DNA of 64,000 nt, taken from positions 1,054,001-1,118,000 of the forward strand of contig NZ_JACHJP010000002.1 in assembly GCF_014203715.1 (NCBI RefSeq), written 5' to 3'. The stretch comes from Streptosporangium saharense (GTDB lineage: Bacteria; Actinomycetota; Actinomycetes; Streptosporangiales; Streptosporangiaceae). This document shows positions 1 to 7,195 of the stretch, piece after piece. Within the stretch, counting starts at the first letter, position 1, and every line of letters begins with the position of its first letter. Both the position numbers and the translations under genes were made by a program. The notes beneath the pieces are model-generated. The model searched no databases and was not told the DNA's origin. It saw only the letters and a program-made list of their open reading frames with translations.

Positions 1-682
1 GGCCGGGATCCGCCTGCCCGCGCTGCGCAAGGTGCTCTGGCTCGGCGAGGCCTGGCACCCGCAGCTCGACGACGACCTGGCCGAGGTCGCGCCCAACGCC
101 CGCCGCTGGGGCATGTTCGGCAGCACCGAGACCTGGGTCGCGGGCACCAACACCCCCGACTGCCCCGCCGACGTCTTCCACCTGCTTCCCGAACAGCTCG
201 TCCACGCCGACCAGGACGAACTGCTGGACTTCACCACCCTCAACCCGGACATGCTCAACCCGGTGCTGCGCTACCGGACCGGCGACGCCGGGCGGTTCGT
301 GTCATGCGAGTGCGGCAGGCCCGACCGGGCGCTGCGCGTCCTGGGCCGCCGCGACTCGGTGGTCCAGGTGCGCGGGCTCGGGCTGCACGTGGACGACATC
401 GTCGCTCGGGCCGAACGGGAGCCCGGCGTCCTGCGGGCGCAGGTCCTGGTCAACGAACGGCAGGGCCGCGTCTCCTCGGTCGAGGTGCTGCTGCTCGCCG
501 CCCCCGACGCCCCGCAGGGCCTGGCCGTACGGCTGCGCGAGGACCTGATGGCCTCGACCTTCACCATCAGCACGGCCTTCCAGCACGACCCGCAGTCCTT
601 CGGGGTGACCGTCGCCGACGCGCTGGTCAGCAACGAGCGCACCGGCAAGACCGCCTCCTTCGTGGTGCGGGAGGAGCCGTGA
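1..682 (+). CDS. Adenylate-forming enzyme, EhpF/phenylacetate-CoA ligase-like (5' end outside window)
   Basis: The C-terminal part of an ANL-superfamily adenylating enzyme; the frame is open to the left edge, so the ATP-binding P-loop half lies outside the window. Visible are the GSTET-type adenine-site motif (GMFGSTETWV, near 110-140), the YRTGD aspartate motif that binds the ribose in this superfamily (near 270-290), and the small C-terminal lid domain ending in an NERTGK segment whose lysine would be the catalytic one. It resembles phenylacetate-CoA ligase and EhpF-type enzymes, which activate aryl or acyl carboxylates. Its stop codon overlaps the GTG of the following MFS gene, so it belongs to the same operon. 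The substrate cannot be told. A second, more complete relative lies at 8914-10170. Confidence 0.8.
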   Translation, partial: AGIRLPALRKVLWLGEAWHPQLDDDLAEVAPNARRWGMFGSTETWVAGTNTPDCPADVFHLLPEQLVHADQDELLDFTTLNPDMLNPVLRYRTGDAGRFVSCECGRPDRALRVLGRRDSVVQVRGLGLHVDDIVARAEREPGVLRAQVLVNERQGRVSSVEVLLLAAPDAPQGLAVRLREDLMASTFTISTAFQHDPQSFGVTVADALVSNERTGKTASFVVREEP

Positions 683-1950
683 GGCTGAAGGGCTCCCTCG
701 GCCGGGAGTTCAACCTGTTCTGGGGCGGCCAGACGGTCAGCCTCGTCGGGGACCGGATCACGGTGTTCGTCGTGCCCACCCTGATGATCTTCGCGTTGCA
801 CGCCACGCCGTTCGAGGTGGGCGTGGTCGCCATGGCGCAGTACCTCGGCATCCCCCTGCTCGGGCCGGTCGCGGGCGTGCTCGTCGACCGCTGGGACCGG
901 CGCAGGACCCTGGTCGCCTGCGACCTCGTACGGCTGGCCGCCGTGGCGGCCATGCCGATCTCCTACTGGCTCGGCGTGCTGTCCACCCCGGTGCTGTTCG
1001 TCTGCGTGGCGCTGGTCAGCGGGGCGACGATCTTCTTCAACGTCGGCTATCTCGTCGCGGTGCCCACCACGGTCTCCGAGGACAAGCTGGTCAGGGCCTA
1101 CTCCAGGCTTGAGGGCAGCAGGACGGTCTCCGAGGTCGCGGGCCCGTCGGTCGCCGCCGGGCTGTACCACGCGCTCGGGGTCGCGGCGCTGCTCGTGGAC
1201 GCGGCCACCTACCTGATCTCGGCCGCCTGTTTCCGCACCATGCGGCCCTGGGGGGCGGGAACCGTCCAGCCGGGCTCCGTGTGGTCACGTCTGGTCCTGG
1301 GGTTCCGGCTCAACTGGTCGGACCCGGTGCTGCGCCGGGTGGTGATCGCCGCGGTGACGCTGAACTCCGGCGGCCCCATCTTCGTCACGGTGCTGCCGGT
1401 GCTGGCCTACCAGGGTCTCGGCGTGCCGGTCGGCGTGTTCGGCGCGGCGATGTCGGCCGCCGCCGCGGGCGCGGTGCTCGGCGCGATCGTCGCCCCCAGG
1501 ATCGGCGCCAGGCTCGGCCTCGGCCGTACGCTCGCCTGGTCGCTGCTGCTGCACTGCCTGGTCGGCCTGGGCATCCTCGCCGCGCCCGCCCTGCCCGCCG
1601 CGCCCGTCATCGGGGTGACGTTCGGCTGCTACGGCTTCTTCATGTCGTGCATCAACGTCTGCAGCGCCCCGATCCGCCAGTCGCGGATGACGGCCGACAA
1701 CCAGGGCGTGACGCACGCGGCCTTCCGCACCGCGACGTGGGGGGTGATCCCGCTGGCCGCGCTCGTGGGCGGCCTGGCGGTCACCCTGCTCACCGACGAC
1801 CTGGGCGTGCTCAACGCGGCCAAGGTGGTCATGGTCGGCGGCACCCTGCTCGCCGCGCTGTCCTTCGTGCCCGCCGCCGGGGTCCAGTCGCTGCTCGACC
1901 GGGCCGCCAGGCAGCAGGAGGAGCCGCAGCTTTCCGGGAGCGCGTCGTGA
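679..1950 (+). CDS. MFS transporter
   Basis: A 423-residue major facilitator protein with about 12 hydrophobic segments. The N-terminal half carries the loop 2-3 motif VDRWDRRRTL, which corresponds to the conserved MFS motif A, and it resembles the drug/macrolide exporter branch. I chose GTG at 679 because it overlaps the upstream stop (GTGA) and directly precedes the first transmembrane helix; the frame is open further upstream but reads there as a shadow of the preceding gene. It probably exports the product, or an intermediate, of the enzymes around it. Export is inferred from family and context; the substrate is unknown. Confidence 0.85.
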   Translation: MRLKGSLGREFNLFWGGQTVSLVGDRITVFVVPTLMIFALHATPFEVGVVAMAQYLGIPLLGPVAGVLVDRWDRRRTLVACDLVRLAAVAAMPISYWLGVLSTPVLFVCVALVSGATIFFNVGYLVAVPTTVSEDKLVRAYSRLEGSRTVSEVAGPSVAAGLYHALGVAALLVDAATYLISAACFRTMRPWGAGTVQPGSVWSRLVLGFRLNWSDPVLRRVVIAAVTLNSGGPIFVTVLPVLAYQGLGVPVGVFGAAMSAAAAGAVLGAIVAPRIGARLGLGRTLAWSLLLHCLVGLGILAAPALPAAPVIGVTFGCYGFFMSCINVCSAPIRQSRMTADNQGVTHAAFRTATWGVIPLAALVGGLAVTLLTDDLGVLNAAKVVMVGGTLLAALSFVPAAGVQSLLDRAARQQEEPQLSGSAS

Positions 1951-2822
1951 CGCCCCCGCGCGGAGTCCTGCTGGTCACGGGGACCTCGTCGGGCATCGGC
2001 CTGGCGACCGCGGTGACCGCGGCGCGGGCCGGGTTCACCGTGGTCGCCACGATGCGCGACCTGAGCCGGGCCGACGAGCTGGACGAGGCCGCCGCCCAGG
2101 CGGGCGTCACGCTGGACGTGCGGCGCCTCGACGTCACCGACGCCGACTCCGTCGCCGCCTGCCTGGGTGAGGTACGGCGGGCACACGGCCGCCTGGACGC
2201 GCTGGTCAACAACGCCGGGATCTCCAACTCCGACCCGACCATGGAGATGTCCACCCTGGAGGCGCTGCGGGCCAACCTGGAGGTGAACTTCTTCGGCGTC
2301 GTCGCCGTCAGCCGGGTCGCGATGCCGCTGCTGCGCGCCAGCAGGGGGCGTCTGCTGACCGTCGGCAGCGTGCACGGCGTCGTCGGCCAGCCCTTCAACG
2401 AGGCCTACGCGGCGTCCAAGGCGGCCGTCGAGGGCTTCATGGAGAGCCTGGCCCCGGTCGCCGCCAGGCACGGGGTCCGGGTCGGCGTGGTCGTGCCCGG
2501 TTTCGTGCCGGGCACCCGGTTCGGGATCTTCCCCGGCGTCAACAGGGAGACCGTCCGCGCGGCCTCGGGACCGTACGCGGAGACCTTCTCCGACTATCTG
2601 GCCTGGGTGACCGGCCAGGGGTGGGAGGGGGCGGGCCAGTCCCGCTGGGAGGTGGCCGAGGTCGTGGTGCGGGCGCTGACCGACGAGGCGCCGCCGTTCC
2701 GCATCCCCACCGGCGACTGGGTCACCGCCTACCTGTCCCACAAACTCGCCGACCCGGACGGCTCCGCCGTACAGAAACTGGCCGGAACCTGGGTCGCGGG
2801 CCGGGACGGAGCGGCATCGTGA
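1947..2822 (+). CDS. Short-chain dehydrogenase/reductase
   Basis: A 291-residue classical SDR. It shows the cofactor motif TGTSSGIG (residues 11-18), the NNAG motif, and the catalytic YxxxK pair as Y154 and K158 in YAASK, with an upstream GSVHG serine. Such enzymes reduce ketones or oxidise alcohols with NAD(P). The length is slightly above the classical 250 because of a C-terminal extension of the kind seen in retinol-dehydrogenase-like SDRs. The GTG at 1947 overlaps the MFS stop codon and its own stop overlaps the thioesterase start, so translation is coupled. It probably modifies the acyl or aryl group handled by the neighbouring adenylating enzymes; that is inference. Confidence 0.88.
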   Translation: MTPPRGVLLVTGTSSGIGLATAVTAARAGFTVVATMRDLSRADELDEAAAQAGVTLDVRRLDVTDADSVAACLGEVRRAHGRLDALVNNAGISNSDPTMEMSTLEALRANLEVNFFGVVAVSRVAMPLLRASRGRLLTVGSVHGVVGQPFNEAYAASKAAVEGFMESLAPVAARHGVRVGVVVPGFVPGTRFGIFPGVNRETVRAASGPYAETFSDYLAWVTGQGWEGAGQSRWEVAEVVVRALTDEAPPFRIPTGDWVTAYLSHKLADPDGSAVQKLAGTWVAGRDGAAS

Positions 2823-3274
2823 ACGCCGGAGACGCCGTGTGCCGGTCCCTGGGCATCGCCGTCGAGGAGGTCGCCGAGGGGCGGGCCAGGCTGCGGATGC
2901 GGATCTCCGAGGACATGCTGAACGGCCACGGCCTGGCCCACGGGGGCTACCTGTTCCTGCTGGCCGACGCCGCCTTCGCCCACGCCAGCAACGCCCGTGG
3001 CCCGGTCACGCTGGCGCAGAGCGCGCAGGTCACGTTCCTGCGCCCGGCCGAGGCCGGTGAGGAACTGCTGGCCGAGGCCACCGAGCGCGTCCGGTACGGC
3101 AGGCACGGCGTCTACGACGTGACCGTACGACGCCCCTGTGGCGAGATCGTCGCCGAGTTCCGCGGCCAGAGCATCACGGTCTCCGGCAGACCGGGATTCT
3201 CCGACAGACCGGGCAGACCGGACGGCACGAATTCCGGCAGGCCAGTCTCCAGCGGACCGGGTGGGGCGTCGTGA
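2819..3274 (+). CDS. PaaI-family hotdog-fold thioesterase
   Basis: A 151-residue hotdog thioesterase. The segment LNGHGLAHGGYLFLLADAAFAHASN contains the conserved HGG and the acidic helix residue of the PaaI family, which releases acids from aryl- or acyl-CoA. The fold ends near FRGQSITV (about residue 121). The remaining 30 residues are an unusual Gly/Arg/Pro/Ser tail built from repeats of a GRPG-like unit and are absent from ordinary PaaI proteins. GTG 2819 overlaps the SDR stop and its own TGA overlaps the reductase start. It may rescue mis-acylated CoA or release a product from the two adenylating enzymes of this operon. Confidence 0.85.
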   Translation: MNAGDAVCRSLGIAVEEVAEGRARLRMRISEDMLNGHGLAHGGYLFLLADAAFAHASNARGPVTLAQSAQVTFLRPAEAGEELLAEATERVRYGRHGVYDVTVRRPCGEIVAEFRGQSITVSGRPGFSDRPGRPDGTNSGRPVSSGPGGAS

Positions 3275-5385
3275 CGAGCGCGGGCACCGGCCCCCGCAGC
3301 GGGGTCGGCACCGGGACGCACTGCCCCTACTGCGCGTTGCAGTGCGGGATGACCCTGACCCCGCGTCCCCCCGGGGGCGCGCGGGTCGGTCCCAGGGACT
3401 TCCCGGTGAACGAGGGCGCGCTGTGCCAGAAGGGGTGGACGGCGGCGGCTCTGCTCGACACCCCCGACCGGCTCACCCACCCGCTCGTCCGGCACCGCAG
3501 GGACGAGCCGCTCCGCCCCGCGACCTGGGAGGAGGCTCTCGACCTGGTCGCCGGGCGGCTGCGGGAGCTGCGCGAACGGCACGGGCCGGACGCGGTCGCC
3601 GTCTTCGGCGGCGGTGGCCTCACCAACGAGAAGGCCTACCTGCTGGGCAAGTTCGCCAGGGTCGCCCTGCGCACCTCGCAGATCGACTACAACGGCCGGT
3701 TCTGCATGTCGTCGGCCGCGGCGGCGGGCATCCGGGCCTTCGGCCTCGACCGGGGGCTGCCGTTCCCGGTCACCGACCTTCGCGGGGCGGACGCGGTCAT
3801 GCTGGTCGGGGCCAACGTCGCCGAGACGATGCCGCCGTTCGTCCGGCACCTGCGCCGGGCCAGGGACCGTGGCGGTCTCGTCGTGGTCGATCCCCGGCGC
3901 ACGGCCACGGCGGAGCTGGCCTCGCTGCACCTGGCGCCGAGACCGGGCACGGACCTGGCGCTGGCACTCGGCATGCTGCACGCGGCCGTCACCGGGGGCC
4001 ATCTGCGGCGCGACTACGTCGGTACGCGGACCGACGGGTTCACCGAGGCGTGGCGGATCGCCGCGCGCTGGCGTCCCGAGGAGGCCGAACGGGTCACCGG
4101 GGTCGCGGGCGCCGACCAGCGCGCCGCCGTCGAACTGCTCGCCGGGGCCCGCGACGCCTACATCCTGACCGGCCGGGGAACCGAGCAGCACTCCCGTGGC
4201 GTGGACACGGTCTCCGGCTGGATCAACCTGGCGCTCGCCCTCGGGCTGCCGGGCCGTACGGGGTCCGGGTACGGGTGCCTGACCGGGCAGGGCAACGGGC
4301 AGGGCGGGCGCGAGCACGGGCAGAAGGCCGACCAGCTTCCCGGCTACCGGCGTCTCGACGACGAGGCGGCGCGGCGGCACGTGGCCTCCGTGTGGGGCGT
4401 CGCCCCCGAGGAGCTGCCGGGGCCCGGCCGCTCCGCCTACGAGCTGCTGGACGCGCTGGGCACCGCGACCGGACCAAGGGCACTGCTGCTGTTCGGCAGC
4501 AACCCGGTCGTCTCGGCGCCCAACGCCGCCCACGTGACGCGCAGGCTCGCCGCCCTCGACCTGCTGGTCGTCGCCGACGTCGTCCCCTCGGAGACCGCGC
4601 TGCTGGCCGACGTGGTGCTGCCGGTCACCCAGTGGGCCGAGGAGGAGGGCACGATGACGAACCTGGAGGGCCGGGTGCTGCTGCGCCGCCGTGCCGTACC
4701 GCCCCCCGAGGGGGTCCGCGGCGACCTGACCGTCCTGCGTGAGCTGGCCGTACGGCTCGGGCAGCCCGCCGAGCGCTTCCCCGACGATCCCGAGGAGGTG
4801 TTCGCGGAGCTGGGCCTGGCCTCGCGTGGGGGCGCGGCCGACTACGCGGGGATCAGCCATCGGCGGCTGCGGGCGGGTGAGGCGCTGCACTGGCCCTGCC
4901 CCGAGCCCGGCCATCCGGGGACGCCCCGCCTGTTCCTGGACGGCTTCGCCCACCCCGGCGGCCGGGCGCGCTTCACCCCCGTCGAGCACCGGGGACCCGC
5001 CGAACCGGCCGACGCCGCCTATCCACTGGTCGCCACGACCGGCCGGACGCTCGCCCACTACCAGTCCGGCGCCCAGACCCGCCGCGTCGCCGAACTGGTC
5101 AGGGCGGTGCCCGCGCCGTACGTGGAGGTCCACCCCGACACGGCGCGGCGGGCGGGGCTGGCCGACGGCGACCTGGCACGCGTCGTCTCGCGGCGGGGCA
5201 CGGTCGAGGCCGAGGTGCGCTGCGTGCCGGGAATCAGGCCGGACACGGTTTTCGTCCCCTTCCACTTCCCCGACACGGGACGAGCCAACCTGATCAGCAA
5301 CCCGGCCCTCGACCCGATCAGCGGAATGCCCGAATTCAAGGCATGCGCCGTACGGCTCACCCCGGCTAACGAGGAGGGGTCATGA
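3271..5385 (+). CDS. nasA: Assimilatory-type nitrate reductase catalytic subunit (molybdopterin oxidoreductase)
   Basis: A 704-residue Mo-bisMGD enzyme of the NasA/NarB type, reducing nitrate to nitrite in the cytoplasm. C18, C21, C25 and C52 (HCPYCALQCG and GALCQKGW) bind an N-terminal [4Fe-4S] cluster. C145 in NGRFCMSSA sits where the family has its molybdenum ligand. The C-terminal molybdopterin dinucleotide-binding domain begins near residue 590 (TTGRTLAHYQSG). There is no Tat signal, in keeping with a soluble assimilatory enzyme, and no C-terminal BFD domain; that domain is on the flavoprotein downstream. GTG 3271 overlaps the thioesterase stop. Its last 15 codons are the source of part of the repeat array that follows. 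A formate dehydrogenase-like role is less likely given narK next door. Confidence 0.88.
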   Translation: MTSAGTGPRSGVGTGTHCPYCALQCGMTLTPRPPGGARVGPRDFPVNEGALCQKGWTAAALLDTPDRLTHPLVRHRRDEPLRPATWEEALDLVAGRLRELRERHGPDAVAVFGGGGLTNEKAYLLGKFARVALRTSQIDYNGRFCMSSAAAAGIRAFGLDRGLPFPVTDLRGADAVMLVGANVAETMPPFVRHLRRARDRGGLVVVDPRRTATAELASLHLAPRPGTDLALALGMLHAAVTGGHLRRDYVGTRTDGFTEAWRIAARWRPEEAERVTGVAGADQRAAVELLAGARDAYILTGRGTEQHSRGVDTVSGWINLALALGLPGRTGSGYGCLTGQGNGQGGREHGQKADQLPGYRRLDDEAARRHVASVWGVAPEELPGPGRSAYELLDALGTATGPRALLLFGSNPVVSAPNAAHVTRRLAALDLLVVADVVPSETALLADVVLPVTQWAEEEGTMTNLEGRVLLRRRAVPPPEGVRGDLTVLRELAVRLGQPAERFPDDPEEVFAELGLASRGGAADYAGISHRRLRAGEALHWPCPEPGHPGTPRLFLDGFAHPGGRARFTPVEHRGPAEPADAAYPLVATTGRTLAHYQSGAQTRRVAELVRAVPAPYVEVHPDTARRAGLADGDLARVVSRRGTVEAEVRCVPGIRPDTVFVPFHFPDTGRANLISNPALDPISGMPEFKACAVRLTPANEEGS

Positions 5386-5474
5386 GTCCCTTCAGGGCGA
5401 TCACCGTCGGCTACGACATGGCCACCGTCGCGTCGGCGGCACAGCTCACCCCGACCCACAAGGAGGGGCCATGA
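5382..5474 (+). CDS. Tandem mini-gene 1 at the nasA/flavoprotein junction (30 aa)
   Basis: ATG at 5382 overlaps the nasA stop (ATGA) and is preceded by GAGGAGGGG. The peptide begins MSPFRAITVGYDMA, a copy of the first residues of the flavoprotein at 5747 (VNPLKVVIVGYGMA), and ends QLTPTHKEGP, a copy of the nasA C-terminus (RLTPANEEGS). Its own tail forms the ribosome-binding site of the next unit, whose ATG overlaps its stop. The second glycine of the nucleotide-binding GxG is changed to aspartate, so it cannot bind FAD. No such short gene family is known to me. It is either a translated leader or a duplication relic. Confidence 0.5.
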   Translation: MSPFRAITVGYDMATVASAAQLTPTHKEGP

Positions 5475-5560
5475 GCCCCCTCAAGGCGATCATCGTCGGC
5501 TACGGCAGGCCGACCGCCACAAAAGCACGGCGCGGCTCGCCCCACGAGGAGACGCCGTGA
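5471..5560 (+). CDS. Tandem mini-gene 2 (29 aa)
   Basis: The second unit of the array. ATG 5471 lies behind AAGGAGGGGCC and overlaps the stop of unit 1. The peptide starts MSPLKAIIVGYGRP and ends SPHEETP. It keeps the GYG of the real flavoprotein but has lost the following MAG. It is 3 nt shorter than unit 1, so the frame relation to both neighbours is kept. Its stop codon at 5558-5560 overlaps the GTG of unit 3. Confidence 0.5.
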   Translation: MSPLKAIIVGYGRPTATKARRGSPHEETP

Positions 5561-5655
5561 GCCACCTCAAGGTGGTCATCGTCGGCTACGACATGACCGC
5601 CATCGCAAAAGCGCGCGCCGTACGGCACATCCCAGCCCACGAGGAGGCGCCGTGA
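5557..5655 (+). CDS. Tandem mini-gene 3 (32 aa)
   Basis: The third unit, starting GTG 5557 after GAGGAGACGCC. The peptide begins VSHLKVVIVGYDMT, nearly identical to the flavoprotein start, and ends AVRHIPAHEEAP, which matches the nasA C-terminus AVRLTPANEEGS. This unit shows most clearly that each mini-gene is a fusion of the downstream gene's beginning to the upstream gene's end. Its TGA overlaps the GTG of unit 4. Confidence 0.5.
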   Translation: MSHLKVVIVGYDMTAIAKARAVRHIPAHEEAP

Positions 5656-5750
5656 ACCCCCTCAGGGTGATCATCGTCGGCTACGACATGGCCACCGCCA
5701 CAAAGGCACGCGCGGCACGGCTCGCCTCAGCCCACGAGGAGGGACCGTGA
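5652..5750 (+). CDS. Tandem mini-gene 4 (32 aa)
   Basis: The fourth unit, starting GTG 5652 after GAGGAGGCGCC. The peptide begins VNPLRVIIVGYDMA and ends ARLASAHEEGP. It is the unit most similar to the flavoprotein start, suggesting the most recent duplication or ongoing homogenisation. Its 3' end supplies GAGGAGGGACC as ribosome-binding site for the flavoprotein, and its TGA overlaps the flavoprotein GTG at 5747. Confidence 0.5.
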   Translation: MNPLRVIIVGYDMATATKARAARLASAHEEGP

Positions 5751-7195
5751 ACCCCCTCAAGGTGGTGATCGTCGGCTACGGCATGGCCGGAGCCCGGCTG
5801 GCCGAGCTGGTCAGGGAGCGCGATCCGGAGGGCGAGCGGGTCGAGCTGACCGTCGTGGGCGCCGAGTCCCGTCCCGCCTACAACCGGGTGCTGCTGTCCG
5901 GCGTGCTCGACGGCACGATGACCGCCGACGACATCGCCCTGCACGGACGACAGTGGGCGCGCGACAACCAAGTCAGACTGCTGCTCGGGGCCACCGCCGT
6001 ACGGCTGGACCGGGTGGCGCGCGTGATCCACCTCGCGGACGGCTCCTCGGTCGGTTACGACGTCCTGGTGCTGGCGACCGGCAGCAGGCCGTGGCTGCCG
6101 CCGGTCGGCGGGCTGGCCGACGAGCGGGGCGCGCCCGCGCGGGGCGTGGCCACCCTGCGCGGCCTGGACGACTGCGCCCGGATCGCCGCCCTGACCGGTC
6201 CCGGCGTCCCCGTGGCCGTGCTCGGCGGCGGGGTGCTCGGGGTGGAGACCGCGCTCGCGCTGGCCAGGCGCGGCGCGGGGGTCACGCTGGTCCATCCCGC
6301 GCCCCACCTGATGGAACGCCACCTGGACCCGACGGCGGGGATGATCCTGGCCGGTCTGTGCCGCGCGGCGGGGGTGCGGGTCGTGACCGGCCTGGCCGCG
6401 GTCAGGCACTACCCGGACGAGGGCGTCAAGCTGGAGGACGGCGCGTTCGTCCCCGCCGCGCTGACGGTGGTGACCGCCGGAGTGCGGCCGGAGACGGACC
6501 TGGCCGTCGCGGCCGGACTGGGCTCGGCGGAGGGCGTCCCGGTCGACGACCGGCTGCGTACCACCGACCCGCGCGTCCACGCCCTCGGCGACTGCGCCCG
6601 GGTCGGTGACGCGCCGTCCGGGCTGCTGCGGCCCGCCTGGGAGCAGGCGGCGGTGCTGGCCGACCTGCTCACCGGCGCGGACCGTACGGCACGCTACCGC
6701 CCGAGCCCGGCGGTCACCCGGCTGCGCGCCGGGAACATCGACCTCACCGCGTTCGGCGCCGCACACCTCGGGCTGGACAGCCGGGAGGCCGAGGTGCTCA
6801 GCTACGCCGACCCCGCGAGGGGGACCTACGCCAAGGTGGCGCTCGACGGCGACCAGGTGGCCGGGGCTATCGTGCTCGGCCTGCCCGACGCCGGGGCGGC
6901 GCTGACCCAGCTGTACGACACCGGACGGCCCGCGCCCACCGACCGGCCCGCCCTGCTGCTCGGCAGGGCGCTGCCCCGGGCCGTCGAGGACGACCCCGCC
7001 CACCTGCCCGACTCCACGGTGATCTGCCGCTGCAACTCGGTGACCAAGGCCGACCTGACCCGCGCGGCCCGCGTCACAGGCGGCGGCGTGACCGCTCTGG
7101 TCCGCGCGACCAGGGCGAGCACGGGGTGCGGGGACTGCCTGCCGAGAGTACGGCGCCTGGCCGGCCCACACGACACGACAGGGACCCAGACATGA
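5747..7195 (+). CDS. FAD-dependent NAD(P)H oxidoreductase with BFD [2Fe-2S] domain (nitrate reductase electron-transfer subunit)
   Basis: A 482-residue flavoprotein matching the N-terminal part of NirB and the Klebsiella NasC / Bacillus NasB electron-transfer proteins. It has an FAD-binding GxGxxG at G10-G12-G15, a second Rossmann motif near residues 155-180 (VAVLGGGVLGVE), a GDCARVG flavin segment, and a BFD-like cluster domain with C427, C429, C461 and C464 (ICRCN and TGCGDC). The siroheme and Rieske domains of a full nitrite reductase are absent, so it most likely passes electrons from NAD(P)H to the nitrate reductase upstream. GTG 5747 overlaps the last mini-gene; the stop overlaps the narK start. 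Confidence 0.87.
   Translation: MNPLKVVIVGYGMAGARLAELVRERDPEGERVELTVVGAESRPAYNRVLLSGVLDGTMTADDIALHGRQWARDNQVRLLLGATAVRLDRVARVIHLADGSSVGYDVLVLATGSRPWLPPVGGLADERGAPARGVATLRGLDDCARIAALTGPGVPVAVLGGGVLGVETALALARRGAGVTLVHPAPHLMERHLDPTAGMILAGLCRAAGVRVVTGLAAVRHYPDEGVKLEDGAFVPAALTVVTAGVRPETDLAVAAGLGSAEGVPVDDRLRTTDPRVHALGDCARVGDAPSGLLRPAWEQAAVLADLLTGADRTARYRPSPAVTRLRAGNIDLTAFGAAHLGLDSREAEVLSYADPARGTYAKVALDGDQVAGAIVLGLPDAGAALTQLYDTGRPAPTDRPALLLGRALPRAVEDDPAHLPDSTVICRCNSVTKADLTRAARVTGGGVTALVRATRASTGCGDCLPRVRRLAGPHDTTGTQT

Larger units (their letters stand above)
5338..5790 (+). repeat. Tandem duplication of the nasA/flavoprotein gene junction
   Basis: Start codons recur at 5382, 5471, 5557, 5652 and 5747, giving unit lengths of 89, 86, 95 and 95 bp. 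Every unit has an AAGGCACGCGC-like part from the nasA 3' end, a GAGGAGG ribosome-binding site, and an AACCCCCTCAAGGTG-like part from the flavoprotein 5' end. The units have diverged by many substitutions, yet all length differences are multiples of three. The outermost copies lie inside the two real genes. Confidence 0.9.

Noticed and set aside
3112..5265. A 717-codon minus-strand frame opposite nasA
   Set aside because: It lies antisense to a complete reductase with all cluster cysteines; its translation is Arg/Gly/Pro-rich and matches no family.
5382..5750. Reading the repeat array as a truncated flavoprotein pseudogene
   Set aside because: Each unit contains only the first 13-16 codons of the flavoprotein and then nasA-derived sequence, with intact signals for translation; it is a junction duplication and not a decayed gene copy.
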